Below, in pieces: positions 16,252 through 25,226 of a stretch of 64,000 bases of DNA. A program made the position numbers and the translations under genes. This DNA comes from Limosilactobacillus sp. (GTDB taxonomy: Bacteria > Bacillota > Bacilli > Lactobacillales > Lactobacillaceae). Where the stretch lies: assembly GCF_022482365.1 (NCBI RefSeq), contig NZ_JAKVPE010000001.1:2222176-2286175 (forward strand), given 5' to 3'. Under the pieces are notes generated by a model. It ran no database searches. It was not told the origin of the DNA and saw nothing but the letters and a program-made list of their open reading frames with translations. Within the stretch, counting starts at the first letter, position 1. Each line of letters begins with the position of its first letter.

Positions 16252-16736
16252 TATTCTTCCCCCTTCCCGTGAAAAAGGCGGTAGAAGAAGCCGTGCTTAG
16301 GCGTCGCGTCCGCAGCGGGTGACTTTTCGCTGGCGACCAACTGGGGGTAGCGCTTGGCGACGTCGACGGGGGACTGGTAGACGGCCGTCTTGGCGGCGAC
16401 CACCACGGCCAGGGAGTCGGGATTCGTCTTGAATTCGGGATCCGTCTTCATGGTGAAGGTGCCACCGTTTTGGTTGGTGGTCAGCAGGTAGGGGTGAATC
16501 TCTTCGTGGGGGAGGTTGCCGTTTAGGAAGACCAGGCTGCCAACGCCCCGCTTGAGTTCTTCGACCAGGGCGGCCTGCCAATTTTGCGCCCGCAGTTCCC
16601 GGACACTGATGGTCAGGCAGACCCGTTCGCGGAAGGTCCCGAGGTACTTGCGCTGCTCGTCGGGCTTGATCTTCGGCGTACCGTAGATGGCATTGTCGAT
16701 CCGTTGCTGGGTCGCTGATTTTTCGCTTTCCGTCAT
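16251..16736 (-). CDS. DUF1694 (YueI-like) family protein
   Basis: 161 residues. The pattern AIYGTPKIKPDEQRKYLGTF followed by RERVCLTISVRELR is typical of the YueI/DUF1694 family, which is widespread in Firmicutes and has no established function. It is soluble, with a variable charged C-terminus (KHGFFYRLFHGKGEE). It overlaps rarA by 1 bp (stop/start), suggesting translational coupling. AAAGGAC upstream supports the ATG. Confidence 0.85.
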   Translation of the reverse strand: MTESEKSATQQRIDNAIYGTPKIKPDEQRKYLGTFRERVCLTISVRELRAQNWQAALVEELKRGVGSLVFLNGNLPHEEIHPYLLTTNQNGGTFTMKTDPEFKTNPDSLAVVVAAKTAVYQSPVDVAKRYPQLVASEKSPAADATPKHGFFYRLFHGKGEE

Positions 16737-16798
16737 TAATTAATCGTCCTTTCCGCTGAATAGTTACCCCCTGATTATAACAGTTTCTACCTTTAATC

Positions 16799-16831
16799 AA
16801 TAAAAAACAGCCTGCCAAAAGCAAGCTGCTA
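16799..16831 (-). terminator. Terminator of the YczE-like membrane protein gene
   Basis: On the minus strand CAGCTTGC pairs with GCAGGCTG (one wobble) and is followed by TTTTTTATT. Confidence 0.75.
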
Positions 16832-16837
16832 GAAAAT

Positions 16838-17578
16838 TTAGTTACCGACGTCGAGGGCCTGGTGGGTCAGCTTTGGGAAGATGTGCTTGTCGGCCCAACC
16901 GGTGATGGCGCCTTGGAAGGCCAGGGCGAAGAGGGTGCCAAGCCCAAAGTTGTAGAGGCCGCCCTGCATCACGGCCGCGATGATCGCCATGATCGTCGGC
17001 GGAATGTAGGAAAGCCACATCGCGACGGTGGCGTTACCGTGGCAGTAACGGAAGCGGATGATCTGAAAGAGGTCATCGGCCGGGTGCAGAACCAGGTTGG
17101 CTCGCTGGTAGATCGAAATGGCGGTCCCGATCAGGGCAACCCCTAAGAAGTTCACCAGGACGTACAGGATGATCATTGGCAGGCCGTAAGCGTTCGGCAT
17201 GATCTTGTTGAAAATGTTGGAGAACCACTGGATGAAGACCGAGAACGGCAGCATGAAAATGAAGTTGCCGCCGATTCGCTTCCAGTCCCACTTGTGCATC
17301 AGGATAGCGTTCAAAACTGAGGTTAACATCCCCAGCACCATGAAGGCCCAAAAGAGGGTCATTGAGTTGTCGCCTAAGACTGCGAGTCCCAGGTTGTTCT
17401 CGGCTGCCGTCCAGTAGGCCGACCCCAGAAACTGGGGATGAATGTGTGAACTGGTGACCAGGGTCAAAACGTTCCCCATCGAGTTAATCACGATGGAGAA
17501 ACCGAAAAATGCCCAGCTAGCCGTCAGGGAAATGGTTCGTTTCCCGATCTGGCCTTCTGCTGGAATGCTGTTTTCCAT
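16838..17578 (-). CDS. Multi-spanning membrane protein, YczE/YyaS/YitT-like
   Basis: 246 residues with about six hydrophobic segments and no signal peptide. The spacing of segments and the loop PADDLFQIIRFRYCHGNATV resemble the YczE/YyaS family of lactobacillus membrane proteins. The family has no proven transport substrate. GGAGT upstream supports the ATG at 17578. It is monocistronic with its own terminator. The 248-bp gap to yaaA holds no clear gene. Confidence 0.7.
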   Translation of the reverse strand: MENSIPAEGQIGKRTISLTASWAFFGFSIVINSMGNVLTLVTSSHIHPQFLGSAYWTAAENNLGLAVLGDNSMTLFWAFMVLGMLTSVLNAILMHKWDWKRIGGNFIFMLPFSVFIQWFSNIFNKIMPNAYGLPMIILYVLVNFLGVALIGTAISIYQRANLVLHPADDLFQIIRFRYCHGNATVAMWLSYIPPTIMAIIAAVMQGGLYNFGLGTLFALAFQGAITGWADKHIFPKLTHQALDVGN

Positions 17579-17826
17579 TTAAAACACTCCTTCTCTTATC
17601 TCTCTCAATCAATTCGTGAAGCTATTCACTCATCTCTCGGAGCATAATTTACAACGCTGACCGGGGGATGTCAATCGGCTCTGACACATGGAAGCAGCCA
17701 CTATAAATTTATTAATGATCATATATGCTAACCGGTTGACATACACGTGATTTAATACACGAAGAAAATTTTTTGAAAAAATTTTCGAAACTGGTAATCT
17801 AGAGAAAAAGAAAGGTGGGCGTGCCC

Positions 17827-18573
17827 ATGAAAATCATCATTTCCCCGGCCCGGACGATGCAAGTCGATACCGATTCGCTGCCCTATCGGGATCTCCCGCA
17901 ATTTCTGCCCCAGGCCCGGCAGATCCTGGCCTGGATGCGGACCCAGACCTATGACCAGCTGCACGAACTGTGGTGGCACTGCAGCACGCGCCTGGCCCGG
18001 ACCAACTACCAGTGGCTTCAAGAAATGGACCTGACCCGGGAATTGACCCCGGCGATCATTGCCTTTTGCGGCCTGCAGTACCAGGCGATGGCTCCCGACG
18101 TTTTCTCCGACCAGGGCCTGGACTATATCGAAGAGCATCTCCGGATCCTGTCCGGCTTTTATGGACTTCTCCGTCCCTTTGACGGGATCGTTCCTTATCG
18201 TCTCGGGATGGGTGACCGGGCCCACGTCGACGGAACGAAGAACCTCTATGAATTTTGGGGTGATCGGCTTTACCAGGAATTGTATTGTGATGACGATTTG
18301 GTGATCAACCTGGCCTCCAAGGAATACGAAAAGGCGGTGCGGCTCTACCTCCAGCCCAGTGATCGGTTTGTGACCTGCCTTTTCGGCGAGGTGGCGGGCG
18401 ACCGGGTCAAGCAAAAGGCCACCCGGGCGAAGATGGCCCGGGGCGACATGGTGCGCTACCTGGCGGAAAATGCGGTTGATAGTCTGGACGGCTTAAAAGC
18501 TTTTGATGTTGCCGGCTACCGCTACCGGCCAGAGTATTCAACTGCCGAGCGGCTTGCCTTCACGAAGGAATAA
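17827..18573 (+). CDS. yaaA: Peroxide stress protein YaaA (DUF328)
   Basis: 248 residues from ATG 17827, preferred over an in-frame GTG at 17815 because family members begin MKIIISPA and AAAGGTGG is 8 bp upstream. Family motifs: MKIIISPARTMQ, AFCGLQYQAM, ILSGFYGLLRPFDGIVPYRL, NLASKEYEKAV, and the C-terminal FDVAGYRYRPEYS. In E. coli YaaA limits iron-driven damage during H2O2 stress and binds DNA; the lactobacillus role is inferred from family. The gene ends 5 bp before repeat copy 2. Confidence 0.93.
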   Translation: MKIIISPARTMQVDTDSLPYRDLPQFLPQARQILAWMRTQTYDQLHELWWHCSTRLARTNYQWLQEMDLTRELTPAIIAFCGLQYQAMAPDVFSDQGLDYIEEHLRILSGFYGLLRPFDGIVPYRLGMGDRAHVDGTKNLYEFWGDRLYQELYCDDDLVINLASKEYEKAVRLYLQPSDRFVTCLFGEVAGDRVKQKATRAKMARGDMVRYLAENAVDSLDGLKAFDVAGYRYRPEYSTAERLAFTKE

Positions 18574-18577
18574 AAAA

Positions 18578-18739
18578 GGCGGTGGGACAGAACTCGCTTG
18601 CGAGTTCGTCTTCCCACCCCCGCGAGGCTGGCTAGGCGTCCTGGGCGTTGATTTATCAACGTTCAGGATCCAGCCAGCTACCGCGCTGCAGCATTTATAG
18701 CTATATAACAGCAAAGAGACTGAGTTAATTCTCAGCCTC
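18578..18739. repeat. Structured intergenic repeat, copy 2
   Basis: 162 bp matching 14517-14712. The first 45 bp and the TTTATAGCTATATAACAGC block are identical to copy 1. The central arm is shorter (GCTGGCT/AGCCAGC with TCCTG/CAGGA) but keeps the same CGTTGATTTATCAACG cap. Paired positions changed together (GCCGGC to GCTGGC opposite GCCGGC to GCCAGC; TGGG/CCCA to TGAG/CTCA). It lies between the convergent yaaA and tetR-type genes, and its end hairpin with TTTTCTATTT can terminate both. Confidence 0.85.
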
Positions 18740-18747
18740 TTTTCTAT

Positions 18748-19353
18748 TTATTCCGGATTCAATCCGAGGACGTGCATGTGACCATAGAGGGCCAGCTCGA
18801 CAAACATGTGGGCCAGCTGACGGGCGTCGATTTGGTGGTCGGGGCCGTCGTGAAGCCACCAGGAGAGGACGTTGGTGAAGATTGCCAGGATGTAGGTGAT
18901 GACCAGGTCGAGCGGGATGTGGCTTTCCTGGTCGATGCCGAACTGCTTTAGGACGCCGCTGATGTTCGCGGTGAGGATCGGCTTGAGCTGTTGCTGGAGG
19001 GCGCGTGAAGGAGTACCGTCGATGATCAGGAGCAGGATGTCACGATTGGCGGCGCAGTCTTCAAGCACCCCGGTCAGCGTCTTCTCCAGCTTGGTCAGCA
19101 TCACTTTGCGGTTTAAGAAGAGCAGGGGGTTGCGTAGGGGAGTGAAGAGGCCGATCGCCTGGTTAAAAATCTGGTTGTAGAGATCCTGCTTGTCGTGATA
19201 GTGGGCGTAGAAGGTCGCCCGGTTGACCATCGCCTTCTCCGCAATCTCCTGAACAGTAATGGCGTCGATATCTTTTTCCTTGGTGAGGGCGATGAAGGCG
19301 TTGATGATGTTTTGCTTCGTCCGCCGCACCCGCATATCTTCCTGAAGGGTCAT
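18748..19353 (-). CDS. TetR/AcrR family transcriptional regulator
   Basis: 201 residues from ATG 19353, which follows AGGAGT; the longer frame to 19386 lacks a ribosome binding site. Residues 7-55 form the TetR helix-turn-helix (RTKQNIINAFIALTKEKDID, AITVQEIAEKAMVNRATFYA, HYHDKQDL). The C-terminal ligand domain is not assignable, although it resembles DhaS-like TetR proteins (C-terminal TetR_C_8 type). It is divergent from the giant dehydratase-activase gene with a 159-bp gap, so that gene is its likely target. Confidence 0.88.
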   Translation of the reverse strand: MTLQEDMRVRRTKQNIINAFIALTKEKDIDAITVQEIAEKAMVNRATFYAHYHDKQDLYNQIFNQAIGLFTPLRNPLLFLNRKVMLTKLEKTLTGVLEDCAANRDILLLIIDGTPSRALQQQLKPILTANISGVLKQFGIDQESHIPLDLVITYILAIFTNVLSWWLHDGPDHQIDARQLAHMFVELALYGHMHVLGLNPE

Positions 19354-19448
19354 CGAAATTACTCCTTTCAATCTAATCCAACACAATGTCGGGATCTGTT
19401 GCCTAACAAACAGACGACAAAAATTTGACGATTGAATGTTGCCTTTTT

Positions 19449-19477
19449 TTGATAAAAAATATACTTATTAATATTAT
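19449..19477 (+). promoter_or_regulatory. Promoter of the dehydratase-activase gene
   Basis: TTGATA (19449-19454), 17-bp spacer, TATTAT (19472-19477), 35 bp before the start codon. Confidence 0.65.
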
Positions 19478-19512
19478 ACACACTGTTGGAAAAATATCGG
19501 GAGGAATTTAAG

Positions 19513-22500
19513 ATGACTGAAAAACTCTTTGGCGGAATTGATGTCGGTTCGACCACCGTTAAACTGGTGGTCATGGACGCCGATCATCAGACGCTCTTCT
19601 CCCGTTACGAGCGGCACTACGCGGATGTTAAGGCTGCTAGTGAACGGGTTATTAAGGAAGCAATTGGCGAATTGGGCGGCGAACGGCCAATTTCGTTTAC
19701 CATTACCGGTTCCGGTGGGATCGGTCTGGCCAACCTGCTGCAGCTGAAGTTCATCCAGGAAGTGATCGCCTGCACCAAGACGGTTGAGCAGCTGATCCCC
19801 GAGACCGATGTTGCCATCGAGCTCGGTGGTGAGGATGCCAAGATCACCTTCTTCGGCGATTCATTGGAACAGCGGATGAACGGGAGCTGTGCCGGTGGGA
19901 CCGGGGCCTTCATCGACCAGATGGCGGTGCTCTTGGACACGGACGCGGACGGCCTGAACAAGCTGGCCCGCAACGCCGAAAAGATCTACCCAATCGCCAG
20001 CCGGTGCGGGGTTTTCGCTAAGACCGACGTTCAGCCGCTGATCAACGACGGGGCCCGCAAGGAAGACATCGCCGCCAGCATCTTCCAGGCGGTGGTCAAC
20101 CAGACGATTTCCGGCCTGGCCGCTGGGCACAAGATTGCCGGCCACGTTGCCTTTCTAGGTGGCCCACTTTACTTCATGGACCAGCTGCGGCACCGTTTCA
20201 TCGAAACCCTGCACCTGACGGACGAGGAGGTCATCTTCCCCGAGAACCCGCAGCTCTTCGTTGCCCAGGGGGCGGCTCTCTACGCCGTGGACCAGCCTGA
20301 ACTGTCGCTGAACATCCTGCTCGACCGGCTGGAAAACGGGGACTCCTCCGTCCTGGCACCATCCCATTCACTCGACCCGCTCTTTAAGAACGAGGACGAA
20401 CTGTCCGCCTTCCGCCAGCGCCACGCCAAGGACCGGGTTGAATCCGGCGACCTGGCAAACTACCACGGAACGGCCTTCCTCGGCATTGACGCCGGTTCAA
20501 CGACCACCAAGATCGTGCTGATGTCCGCCGACCACAAGCTGCTCTTCACCGAATACGACAACAACGACGGGGACCCGCTCGAAAAGACCAAGCAGATGCT
20601 GCACGACCTGGTGGCCAAGATGCCGGATGACGTCCGGATCGGTAAGGCCTGCGTGACCGGTTACGGTGAGCATCTGATCAAGAATGCCCTGAACGTCGAC
20701 CTGGGTGAGGTGGAAACGGTGGCTCACTACCAGGCGGCCCACTACTTCCAGCCGGACGTTGACTTTATCTTGGACATCGGTGGCCAGGACATGAAGGCAA
20801 TGACCGTCAAGAACGGGGCCCTCGCCGACATTAAGTTAAACGAGGCCTGCTCGTCCGGATGCGGATCCTTCCTGGAAACCTTTGCCTCCGGGCTGAAGTA
20901 CAACATCCGTGACTTCGCCCAGGCGGCGCTTCTGGCCAAGCACCCGGCCGACCTCGGTTCCCGGTGCACGGTCTTCATGAACTCCAAGGTTAAGCAGGTT
21001 CAAAAGGAAGGGGCCACGATCGGTGACATTTCCGCCGGCCTGTCCTTCTCCATCATCAAGAACGCCCTCTTCAAGGTGATCAAGATGCGCAGTGCCGACG
21101 AGCTCGGCGACCACATCGTCTGCCAGGGGGGGACCTTCTACAACGACGCCGTCCTGCGGGCATTTGAAAAGATTGCCGGGGTTGACGTGATCCGGCCAAA
21201 CATCGCCGGTTTGATGGGGGCCTACGGTGCGGCCCTGATTGCCCAGCACAATTACCAGGCGGGTGACCACACCAGCCTGCTGTCCCTTGATGAGATGGAG
21301 AATCTCTCCTTTGAAAAGGAATACATGCACTGTGGGGGCTGTGCCAACAACTGTGAACTGACGCTGACGATCTTCAACGACGGGCGCAAGTTCGTCACCG
21401 GGAACCGGTGTGAACGGGGTGAAGCCAGGGCGTTGCGGATCCACGGTGATGCGCCGCGCAACAACGGAAAGGTCAACCTGGTTGAGCGCAAGTACAAGGA
21501 GCTCTTCAAGTACCGGCCGCTGCGCAGCAAGCTCGCGACCCACGGAACGATTGGTCTGCCGCGGGTCCTCAACATGTACGAGGACTACCCGCTGTGGGCA
21601 ACCTTCTTTAAGGAACTCGGCTTCCGGGTTATCCTGTCGCCAAAGGGGACCAAGCAGCAGTACGACAAGGGGATGGAGACGATTCCGTCCGACACGGTCT
21701 GCTACCCGGCTAAGAACGTTCACGGTCACATCATGGCCCTGATTGCCAACCGTCACGTCGACCGGATCTTCTACCCGGCCGTTGTCTACGAGCTCCAGGA
21801 AAAGAAGGCGGCCAACAACCACTTCAATTGCCCAATCGTTCAGTCCTACCCGGAGGTCATCCGCAACAACGTCGATGAAATCCACAGTGGCAAGGTCGAC
21901 TACCGGGATCCATTCCTGAACCTGGCCGACCACGAGTCAACCGCCGAAAACCTTTACCAGTGCTTCAAGGACCTCGGTGTCACCAAGCAGGAGGTCAAGA
22001 AGGCACTGGAGGCCGGCTACCAGGAACTGGACAACTTCCACCAGAAGATCCACAACTGGGGTGAGGACACCCTGATGATGCTCAAGCAAAAAGGCGAGCA
22101 TGGGGTTGTCCTGGCGGGGCGGCCATACCACCTCGACCCAATGATCAACCACGGAATTTCCCAGATGATCACGGCGGCCGGTTTCCATGTCCTGACCGAA
22201 GACTCGATTGCCCACCTGGGTGACGTCAAGGGACTGCGGGTTGTCAACCAGTGGTCCTACCACTCCCGGCTCTATGCGGCGGCGCGGATCGCGGCCAAGA
22301 CGCCGGAGCTGGAATTCGTTCAGCTCAACTCCTTCGGCTGTGGCCTGGATGCCATCGATACCGACCAGGTCGAAGAAATCATGAACCAGTACAACCGGCT
22401 CTACACCTGCCTGAAGATCGACGAAGGGGACAACCTCGGTGCCATCCGGATCCGGATCCGGTCGCTTAAGGCCGCCATCAAGGAACGGACCGAGAAGCAG

Positions 22501-23802
22501 ATCCATCCGGAGAAGCTCTTCGACAACCCGGTTCCGGTGAAGTTCACCAAGGAAATGAAGAAGGAAAAGTACACCCTGTTGCTGCCGATGCTGTCGCCAA
22601 TTCACCAGCACAACCTGGTCGACGTTGCCCTTCAGGCATCTGGCTACAACGTTGTCAACCTGCCAATCAAGGACCGGCGCTCGGTCGATGTCGGGACCCG
22701 CTATGTCAACAACGACGCCTGCTATCCGGCGATCATCTCGATCGGGCAGATGGTCGAGGCCCTGCAGAGCGGCAAGTACGATCTGGATCACACCGCGGTG
22801 ATGATGAGTCAGACCGGTGGTGGCTGCCGGGCAACCAACTACATTCCGCTGATCCGGAAGGCCTTGAAGGACGCCGGTTTCCCACAGGTACCGGTTGTTT
22901 CGATCTCGCTGGGGAACCAGGGGGTTGAGTCCACGCCGGGCTTCACCTTCACCCTGCCGCTGATCAAGCGGGTTTCGATCGCCTTCCTTTACGGGGACCT
23001 CTTCGAACGACTCGTTTACCACACCCGGCCGTACGAGGTGGAGAAGGGCGCGGTCAACGCCCTCTACGCCGACTGGCTGGATCGGGTCCGGCCGAACGTC
23101 GAGAACGGCAGCTTCAAGGAATTTAAGCGCAACGTTCAGGCGATCGTTCACGACTTCGACACCATTCCGCTGCGCGACATCGTTAAGCCGAAGGTCGGGG
23201 TTGTCGGTGAAATTCTGGTCAAGTACTCACCGATTGCCAACAACGACATTGTCGGCACACTGGAGGCCGAGGGGGCCGAAGCGGTTGTTCCAGACATCGT
23301 CGGCTTCATGAACTACTCGCTCTACAACCAGGTTTACCGTCACCAGCACCTGGGCGCCAAGAAGAGTTCGGAGCTCTTCGCGGCGGTCCTGCTCAAATTG
23401 ATCAAGCAGGCCGAAAAGCCAATGGACGAGGCACTGCGGGCTTCCAAGCGTTTCGAGGGGATTACCCCATGGGACGAGGTCGTCGCCGGTGCCAAGCCAG
23501 TGCTTTCCCTCGGGAACATGACCGGGGAAGGTTGGTTCCTGCCGGGTGAAATGGTGGAACTCCTGCGTTCCGGCGTCAAGAACATCGTCTGCATGCAGCC
23601 GTTTGGGTGCCTGCCGAACCACATCGTCGGCAAGGGGATGCTCAAGGAACTGCGGCGTGAATACAAGGGTGCCAACCTGATGCCGATCGACTACGATCCG
23701 GGTGCCTCCGTGGTCAACCAGCTGAATCGGATTCGGCTGATGATGGCGACTGCCAAGAAGAAGGCCGCCGAAGACCAACAGGTTCCAGAAACAGTTGAAT
23801 AA
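19513..23802 (+). CDS. Giant 2-hydroxyacyl-CoA dehydratase activase-related fusion protein
   Basis: 1429 residues from ATG 19513 (GGGAGGAA upstream). Two BadF/BcrA/HgdC-type ASKHA ATPase domains are in tandem: about 1-270 (GGIDVGSTTVKLVVMD, NGSCAGGTGAFIDQM) and about 325-580 (FLGIDAGSTTTKIVLM, EACSSGCGSFLETFA). Next comes a Cys cluster (HCGGCANNCELT) and a DUF2229-like domain, then a C-terminal part resembling the 2-hydroxyglutaryl-CoA dehydratase D component (GCLPNHIVGKG, Cys in MQPFGC). Activators of this type use ATP and a [4Fe-4S] centre to inject one electron into a dehydratase. No dehydratase subunits are adjacent. The real substrate is unknown; the domain names come from family knowledge. 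Confidence 0.88.
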   Translation: MTEKLFGGIDVGSTTVKLVVMDADHQTLFSRYERHYADVKAASERVIKEAIGELGGERPISFTITGSGGIGLANLLQLKFIQEVIACTKTVEQLIPETDVAIELGGEDAKITFFGDSLEQRMNGSCAGGTGAFIDQMAVLLDTDADGLNKLARNAEKIYPIASRCGVFAKTDVQPLINDGARKEDIAASIFQAVVNQTISGLAAGHKIAGHVAFLGGPLYFMDQLRHRFIETLHLTDEEVIFPENPQLFVAQGAALYAVDQPELSLNILLDRLENGDSSVLAPSHSLDPLFKNEDELSAFRQRHAKDRVESGDLANYHGTAFLGIDAGSTTTKIVLMSADHKLLFTEYDNNDGDPLEKTKQMLHDLVAKMPDDVRIGKACVTGYGEHLIKNALNVDLGEVETVAHYQAAHYFQPDVDFILDIGGQDMKAMTVKNGALADIKLNEACSSGCGSFLETFASGLKYNIRDFAQAALLAKHPADLGSRCTVFMNSKVKQVQKEGATIGDISAGLSFSIIKNALFKVIKMRSADELGDHIVCQGGTFYNDAVLRAFEKIAGVDVIRPNIAGLMGAYGAALIAQHNYQAGDHTSLLSLDEMENLSFEKEYMHCGGCANNCELTLTIFNDGRKFVTGNRCERGEARALRIHGDAPRNNGKVNLVERKYKELFKYRPLRSKLATHGTIGLPRVLNMYEDYPLWATFFKELGFRVILSPKGTKQQYDKGMETIPSDTVCYPAKNVHGHIMALIANRHVDRIFYPAVVYELQEKKAANNHFNCPIVQSYPEVIRNNVDEIHSGKVDYRDPFLNLADHESTAENLYQCFKDLGVTKQEVKKALEAGYQELDNFHQKIHNWGEDTLMMLKQKGEHGVVLAGRPYHLDPMINHGISQMITAAGFHVLTEDSIAHLGDVKGLRVVNQWSYHSRLYAAARIAAKTPELEFVQLNSFGCGLDAIDTDQVEEIMNQYNRLYTCLKIDEGDNLGAIRIRIRSLKAAIKERTEKQIHPEKLFDNPVPVKFTKEMKKEKYTLLLPMLSPIHQHNLVDVALQASGYNVVNLPIKDRRSVDVGTRYVNNDACYPAIISIGQMVEALQSGKYDLDHTAVMMSQTGGGCRATNYIPLIRKALKDAGFPQVPVVSISLGNQGVESTPGFTFTLPLIKRVSIAFLYGDLFERLVYHTRPYEVEKGAVNALYADWLDRVRPNVENGSFKEFKRNVQAIVHDFDTIPLRDIVKPKVGVVGEILVKYSPIANNDIVGTLEAEGAEAVVPDIVGFMNYSLYNQVYRHQHLGAKKSSELFAAVLLKLIKQAEKPMDEALRASKRFEGITPWDEVVAGAKPVLSLGNMTGEGWFLPGEMVELLRSGVKNIVCMQPFGCLPNHIVGKGMLKELRREYKGANLMPIDYDPGASVVNQLNRIRLMMATAKKKAAEDQQVPETVE

Positions 23803-23807
23803 TGAAT

Positions 23808-23842
23808 AAAGCGTCACGACAGGAACGTCGCGGCGCTTTTTG
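23808..23842 (+). terminator. Rho-independent terminator of the activase gene
   Basis: AAAGCGTCACGAC pairs with GTCGCGGCGCTTT (one wobble, one mismatch), followed by TTTT. Confidence 0.8.
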
Positions 23843-23863
23843 ATTTTGATAATCTTTGACAAA

Positions 23864-23897
23864 CAAAAAAAGCACTCCCAAATGGGAATGCTTTTTT
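23864..23897. terminator. Bidirectional terminator at the host/prophage border
   Basis: AAAAAAAGCACTCCC pairs with GGGAATGCTTTTTT around AAAT with one mismatch; it is A/T-flanked on both sides. Confidence 0.8.
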
Positions 23898-23985
23898 AAC
23901 AACAGATAATCGAGATTACTTGTTGTAGAATGTGGGCTGGTTTTGGCTGATTTTTGGTAGCTTTCAAGGGTGTCAACTAGACATT
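23898..23985. other. Probable left attachment region (attL)
   Basis: The 88 bp between the host terminator and the integrase stop must contain the left prophage/host junction. The core cannot be defined without the right end or an empty-site sequence. Integration falls in the intergenic space downstream of the activase gene; no tRNA is used on this side. Confidence 0.4.
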
Positions 23986-25143
23986 TTAATCATTGCTGAT
24001 CTTGGCTTTTTCTGAAGCTGGGACACCATTCGGGACACCTAACTGTGATAGGGCATCATCAATCTGCTTATCCGATCTTGCTCTCAGCTCATCAATCAGA
24101 TAGGCATAAGTGTTTGCCGTGATAGTCATGTTTGCATGGCCTAAGCGTTTGCTAATGGCATAAAGCGGGACGTCATGAGCAAGCAAGTAAGCAACGTGAG
24201 CGTGACGAAGACTGTAGAAGTGGAAGTTTTCTTTATGCAGGCCACAATGCTCCATCATCAAGCGTAGGGTCCGGTTAACCGATGAAGAGCCGACCATCGT
24301 TTTATAGGTTGGATTTAGAAAGACCATCTCATCATCGTTGCCTTTGAGCTGTGCTAAGGCATCTAGCAGCTCTTGACTGGCGTGAATCGTTCTAACTGAT
24401 GACGGCGTTTTAGTAGGCCCGAAGCGTTCATCAGGTGCAGGGTTCTTAATCCTATAGTTCCAAGTCTTAGTGATCGAGATGGTCTTGAAGTTGAAATTAA
24501 TGTCGTCCCACGTTAGCCCTGCAATCTCAGATAAGCGCATACCGGTGTAGATGATGGTTAGAATCATATACCTAACTGGAAAGGCTGGACGGAGACTCTT
24601 CTTTACGTACTCGGTTAAAGTATTCAACTCTTCGATGCTGAGATACTCGACCTTACGAGTTAGCTCTTCGTTCCAGACCAGTTCGATGTTCTCAGCAAAA
24701 TTACGAGGGATCACGCCTTCAAAGACGGCTTCTTTCAAACACGCTTTAATTCCTGAGTTGACTTTGCTAACCGTCTCCTTTGAATGATCCTCTCCAAACG
24801 AATTAATGAATAGCTGGTACTGGTGTCGGGATATGTCGCCAATCTTTTTTCTTGGGAAGTTTTTCTTTACAACGTTGATTACATAATTGTAGAAATTCTG
24901 AGTAGATTTGGAAACTTTGTTCTTTTTAAAGGCTGTATACCAGTCCTCATAGTAGTCGGCAAAGTAGGGATTCTTAGTGGAGATTATGCCACCGTACTTT
25001 TGTTCCTCCATCTTAGCTCCGTAGGCCCTGGCTTGCGTTTTAGTCTTGAAACCAGCCTTTGACTTCTTGTGCTGCTTTCCGGTTGCGTCACGATAAGTTA
25101 CACGAACCATGTAACCATTGCCTTTCTTTACTATCTGAGCCAT
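23986..25143 (-). CDS. int: Phage tyrosine integrase
   Basis: 385 residues. N-terminal Arm-DNA-binding region (GYMVRVTYRDATGKQHKKSK) with coiled linker, SAM-like core-binding domain (about 60-160), then the catalytic domain. Active-site residues: Arg203 in TGMRLSEIAGL, Lys245 in the beta-hairpin, Arg313 in YSLRHAH, His336 in RLGHANM, and nucleophile Tyr346 in TANTYAYL. The usual first His of box II is replaced by Tyr310 (YSLRH instead of HxLRH), a substitution seen in other functional integrases. It inserts and excises the prophage. It is transcribed leftward toward the attachment region. Confidence 0.95.
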   Translation of the reverse strand: MAQIVKKGNGYMVRVTYRDATGKQHKKSKAGFKTKTQARAYGAKMEEQKYGGIISTKNPYFADYYEDWYTAFKKNKVSKSTQNFYNYVINVVKKNFPRKKIGDISRHQYQLFINSFGEDHSKETVSKVNSGIKACLKEAVFEGVIPRNFAENIELVWNEELTRKVEYLSIEELNTLTEYVKKSLRPAFPVRYMILTIIYTGMRLSEIAGLTWDDINFNFKTISITKTWNYRIKNPAPDERFGPTKTPSSVRTIHASQELLDALAQLKGNDDEMVFLNPTYKTMVGSSSVNRTLRLMMEHCGLHKENFHFYSLRHAHVAYLLAHDVPLYAISKRLGHANMTITANTYAYLIDELRARSDKQIDDALSQLGVPNGVPASEKAKISND

Positions 25144-25226
25144 AAGCTATCCCCTTTCAAACATATGTTCTTTGAGTGTTATTTTTAAACCCGTCAATTT
25201 CGACGGGTTTAGTTTTTTACTGTGAT

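Noticed and set aside
21937-23151. 404-codon antisense frame inside the activase gene (and the 365-codon one at 20836-21933)
   Set aside because: Antisense shadows in high-GC codon-biased sequence; no family resemblance.
23898-23985. Precise attL core sequence
   Set aside because: The right end of the prophage is outside the window, so no direct repeat can be matched.
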